Source: Lindgomyces ingoldianus
Taxonomy: Eukaryota > Ascomycota > Dothideomycetes > Pleosporales > Lindgomycetaceae
Length of the DNA stretch: 64,000 nt
Direction: 5' to 3'
NCBI RefSeq assembly: GCF_010093535.1
Contig: NW_022985172.1
Location: 1,002,340 to 1,066,339, forward strand
The position numbers and the translations under genes were made by a program. The notes under the pieces were generated by a model. It saw only the letters and a program-made list of their open reading frames with translations, made no database searches and had not been told where the DNA came from. Positions 60,537-64,000 of the stretch are shown here, one piece after another (the stretch's first letter is position 1; each line of letters starts with the position of its first letter).

Positions 60537-62401
60537 ACGTACCTAACGGGTTGGCCGGCCACACGGGTTGGCCGGCCACTTTTGCCAAGCCCCTACTAAA
60601 ACCACACTCTTCTAGCGCAAAACAGCCTACTTTAGCCCTGTATAAAGCAATATAACATAAGATATTATTTAGAGTCTACTTCTACTACTTTCTTACACGT
60701 ACGTAAGTTATGCCTAGTCTAATTGCACTACCTGCATTACCTTTAACTTAGCTTACCTCTTTTAGCGCACACTTGTGTTTTTAGCTTCTTTCTATTACTA
60801 CGCGCTCTAAACTCCTTTAGAGTAGTTAGACAAGCTCTATCTTTAACTATTAAAGTCTTTTTTGCCTAAATCTGCTTTTTTTTATGTAATTTATGTTATG
60901 TAGCAGCCTTATTTACTGCTTAAATCTTTGTGATCTTCTTTTACACTAACACTAGCTTGTGCGCAATAATTGCTGCCTCTTTTAAGACCTTCTTAAAGGC
61001 TTTTACTATAGATGTTAGTAAGCTATCTACATACCTCTAAATTTTTACCTTTATAAGCATTAATTACAACTTAAATTTAAAGGTATTACTTAGAGTTTGC
61101 AACTACTAAAGCTTATTATTAATAGGTAGTAGTAGTAATAAAGTATATAACTAGATGTTAAAGGCTATTTTAACCTATTCTAGGTTAAATAGGACTAAAC
61201 TAGCGCCTTAAAACCCTCCTTAGATATTACTAAAAGTAATTACTACATTATAGGCGTGTATAAAGCATAGTAGGAATTTAAGTTTTATAATAGAAGTAAT
61301 TTAGTTACATATAAGATCTTTAGCTTAGCGCTTATACACCTTCTTTAAAGGGGCAAAACAACCTACATTAAAAGGCTATAAAAGGTGTAATAAGTGTAGA
61401 AGTATGTAAATAGTAATAATCTTATTCTTTTTATAGTACAGCTAAAAATTAAGTAAGTTATAGCTTTTATAGCTGTTAATAATAAAAAGCTAATAAGCGC
61501 CTATAACTCTTTTTTTTATATGCTTATTAAAGTGCTTTAACTACTGTAGCCTAAGCTTATTTATTATCTAGCTGTTTTTAGAGACTATAATAACTTAGTT
61601 CTAAGGCAGATTCTCCTTTTTATACTAGGCAAAGAGGTAATAGCAGCCCTTAAAGATAATAAAAAGTAAAATAGCTTACTTTATTATATTAATGCTCTAG
61701 ATAACTATTATTTACTTTTTATTACTTTACTATATTACCTTTAGCTGTTCTTATCTCTCTAAAGCTATAATAACTGCTTTAGTTAATATCTAGCCTATTA
61801 TAAAGCTTAACTTATTAAAGTTATACATATCTTTATCTTAGATACTGTACTTAGCTTTTATGTTAGCTACTAGGCAAAACTAGCCCTAGATAACCTCTAG
61901 ATCCTTATAAAGCGCTCTCTTATAATTATACTTATAATTAAACTTTATAATAAACTTAGAGCAGTGCTTAACCTACATACTAGGCTAGTTTAAGCTAACC
62001 TAGCCTAGATTACACTCTGCGTGTAAGGAATTAGCTATATTAGCTATAGCTATAAGCCTAAGAGGAAATCTATGTGTAATAAGCTTAAGTATATACTTAA
62101 TATCTACCTTTTTCTTAAGCTTAGTTAGATTTCTTAATTTAGGCTAGCATTCTGCTTCTAAAGGCTGTCTAGCGCGTTAATTACTTAGTATTGTGTAAGA
62201 GACATTATAGATAGCTGCAGCGTGTTATAAAAAGAGTTTTAAGTCTTATTTAAGAGCCTAAAAAGCAAGCTGTATCTAATATTCTTTAGAAGATTTAATC
62301 TAGTGTTGTTGTTAAGGCATTATGTAGATAGGTAGAGTGTAGTAGGGGCTTGGCAAAAGTAGCCAGCTAACCTGTGTGGCCGGCCAACCTGTTAGGTACG
62401 T
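60537..62401 (-). mobile_element. A6: full-length Fot1-type transposon, family A
   Basis: 1865 bp flanked by TA (60535-60536, 62402-62403). The left terminal repeat is nearly un-RIPed with both GGTTGGCCGGCCAC copies. Broken transposase on the minus strand. Inserted in the reverse-transcriptase region of the Gypsy element. Confidence 0.92.
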
Positions 62402-64000
62402 TAATCTATTCTACATTTTTTTTTAGCTTTAAGTTCTTTACAAGAAACTTTTTTTAGTTTTTTTTATTACTTTTATTACTTTAGCTTTTAGCTCTTAGTA
62501 AGGGAATTTTTAAAGTTTTTATTTTTTAACGTAGTAACTGCTACTTTATTTTACTTATTTATAAATTTAATATAAGTTATTATAGCATGCTAACTAGGTT
62601 ATGTGTGTGTAGTTCTTAGAACTTTTAATAGTTATTATTTTCTAGTTAATAGCAAAGTTATGTTTTTTAAGCTAGTTATAGCCTAGGATTACGTTGTACT
62701 TATCCTCTAGCAGAAGTATGCTTATAAACTTCTAGTTTTTAGTGTTTAGTGTTATAAAATCTTTTTTATATATTTCTAAGTTAATTTATTCTTTGCTATA
62801 TTCTAGTAAGAAAGTGTTAGTAAGAGTTACCTTAAATAGGGTTTTTTTAATTTAAAATAAAATGCTTTTTTCTTCTACTTATTTTACATCTATAGCAGTA
62901 AAGGTGCATCTACTGTTAATAAGAGCTAGCTTTATCTATCTCTTAAATGTAAAAGTAGTTATTAGGCTTTACCCTAATCTCTAGCCTACAGCTATAAGTA
63001 CCTTTATGTTATAAAATATCCTTTCTTTATTATCTATAAGTTATAGGTTAACGTTCTTTTATAAGTTATTAAATTTATAAGTTATTTTTTTTTATAAAGT
63101 TAATGTTTTTTAATATAATAGTTAGCTACTTTACATTTATAGTCTTCTACTAAGTAGTAAGTTAGTATATAATCTTTCTTATAAGCAGCTTTTTATTAAA
63201 AGTAGTAGAATCTGCAGCTATTTTAGTAGTTATAGTTAAGCTAGCTTTTTAGTTTTTTCTAAATAGGTAGTGTTTAGCATGTATAACAGTTAGTTATTTT
63301 ACATATTAAGGTGGTGTCTTTCTAGAGGTCTTTATCTAGATGTCTTTTCTATGTAGGCTACTAGCCTGCTTAGTGTTTGTTGTTTTAATACCTTATGCAA
63401 TATTATTATGTGCATTAGTACTAGAGGTATAGACAGTTATTTAGTTTATGTAAGGTATTAATTAGGCGTTTCTAAGTCTATTTAAAGTATTTTTAAGTTT
63501 ATACTAGTTATACAGGGTGTTCTTTCTACTAGCAATTGTCTATGCTATAGAAAGCACTACTACAGAGAAGACACTGTCTGTAGTTGTGTTATAGAGTGAA
63601 GGCTTTCCTGCTAACTACTAGCCTTAGAAGCAGGGTTCTTAGTTACTCTAGGCTTAGCTCTAGAACTTTAAACCTAGCAGGTCTTTCTAGTCCTTTAAGC
63701 TTCTAGTTATAGATTTTTATAAAGAACTGCTATTATTCTTTTTTATTTATAATATTATATTTTACTTTAGCTATTTATTACACTATATTAAACATTCTGT
63801 AATTATTACTAATGCTTATTTAGTGTAGTAACACTACACACTTTTTAAAGTAATTATGTTGTTGTCTATACTTCTAGCATAAACAACTTTAGAACTGTCT
63901 AAAGAGTTCCTGCGCTAAGGTGCCTAGTGTTTTATTATTAAAAGGAAATTATTTTTTTTCTTTTTTAATATTTATAATGTATTCTTAGATCTAAGTTTTT
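62402..64000 (-). pseudogene. Gypsy gag-protease region, RIP-broken, running off the window
   Basis: Read on the minus strand this continues the Gypsy polyprotein upstream of its reverse transcriptase. A probable gag zinc knuckle (cysteines partly changed to tyrosine) lies near 63150-63120, and protease-like sequence at 62950-62700. Beyond 63500 the content is gag-like at best. No 5' LTR is reached before the window ends. Confidence 0.5.

Larger units (their letters stand above)
53980..64000 (-). mobile_element. Minus-strand Ty3/Gypsy retrotransposon split by two family-A insertions
   Basis: Three pieces (53980-54886, 58592-60536, 62402-64000) form one element once A5 and A6 are removed. Minus-strand order from right to left: gag-like with a probable zinc knuckle (63300-63000), protease/RT start (62900-62402), reverse transcriptase and RNase H (60536-59200), integrase (59100-58592, then 54886-54550), and integrase tail (54500-54180). 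This is Gypsy order. Its LTRs are outside the window or unrecognised. A different family from the chromovirus at 27409. Confidence 0.78.

Noticed and set aside
1..64000. Mitochondrial or bacterial origin because of the high AT content
   Set aside because: AT richness follows RIP directionality at repeats, LTR and Fot1 elements are nuclear fungal, and the intact genes are GC-balanced fungal genes.

Overview
The window looks like a filamentous ascomycete (Pezizomycotina), probably a plant-associated Dothideomycete-type fungus. The case rests on three things: nested fungal LTR retrotransposons and Fot1/pogo DNA transposons; the signature of repeat-induced point mutation (RIP), with CpA/TpG changed to TpA and transposon genes full of stop codons; and three intact genes with fungal-type products. 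Roughly nine tenths of the sequence is AT-rich, RIP-degraded repeat. The living genes sit in two GC-balanced islands. The species cannot be named from sequence alone.

Layout. (1) 828-2330: a small island with one intact gene (1265-1753) for a secreted NIS1-like effector candidate. A Fot1 remnant lies on its left and a minus-strand chromovirus (Ty3/Gypsy) end on its right. (2) 4123-37520: a nested stack of transposons. A degraded LTR element (called D') holds a second copy of itself (D) in its own LTR. A Fot1-type transposon (B2) is inserted further inside D', and its two ends are now 26.9 kb apart. Inside B2 lie two other Fot1-type copies (A1, A2), two Ty1/Copia elements of one family (Copia1, Copia2), and another B copy (B3). 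Copia2 is in turn split by a complete Ty3/Gypsy chromovirus. Most insertions carry an exact target-site duplication, so the order of events can be read. (3) 37521-41361: a gene island with an uncharacterised proline-rich fungal protein and a GT31-like glycosyltransferase, both on the plus strand. (4) 41362-52126: further B and A Fot1 copies, two solo LTRs with exact 5-bp duplications, a fold-back derivative of B, and an LTR-gag-inverted-LTR arrangement. (5) 52127-64000: a minus-strand Ty3/Gypsy element split by Fot1 copies; one of these (A5) is split again by a third Fot1-type family (C).

The three Fot1-type families (A, B, C) have different terminal inverted repeats but share one design. Each starts next to a TA target duplication and carries a motif repeated twice at exactly 17-bp spacing. 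Element ends are consistently less RIP-mutated than interiors.

All transposon proteins were recognised by reading through RIP stop codons and comparing with remembered family patterns. Calls based on target-site duplications and terminal repeats come directly from the sequence. No CRISPR, tRNA or rRNA was seen.
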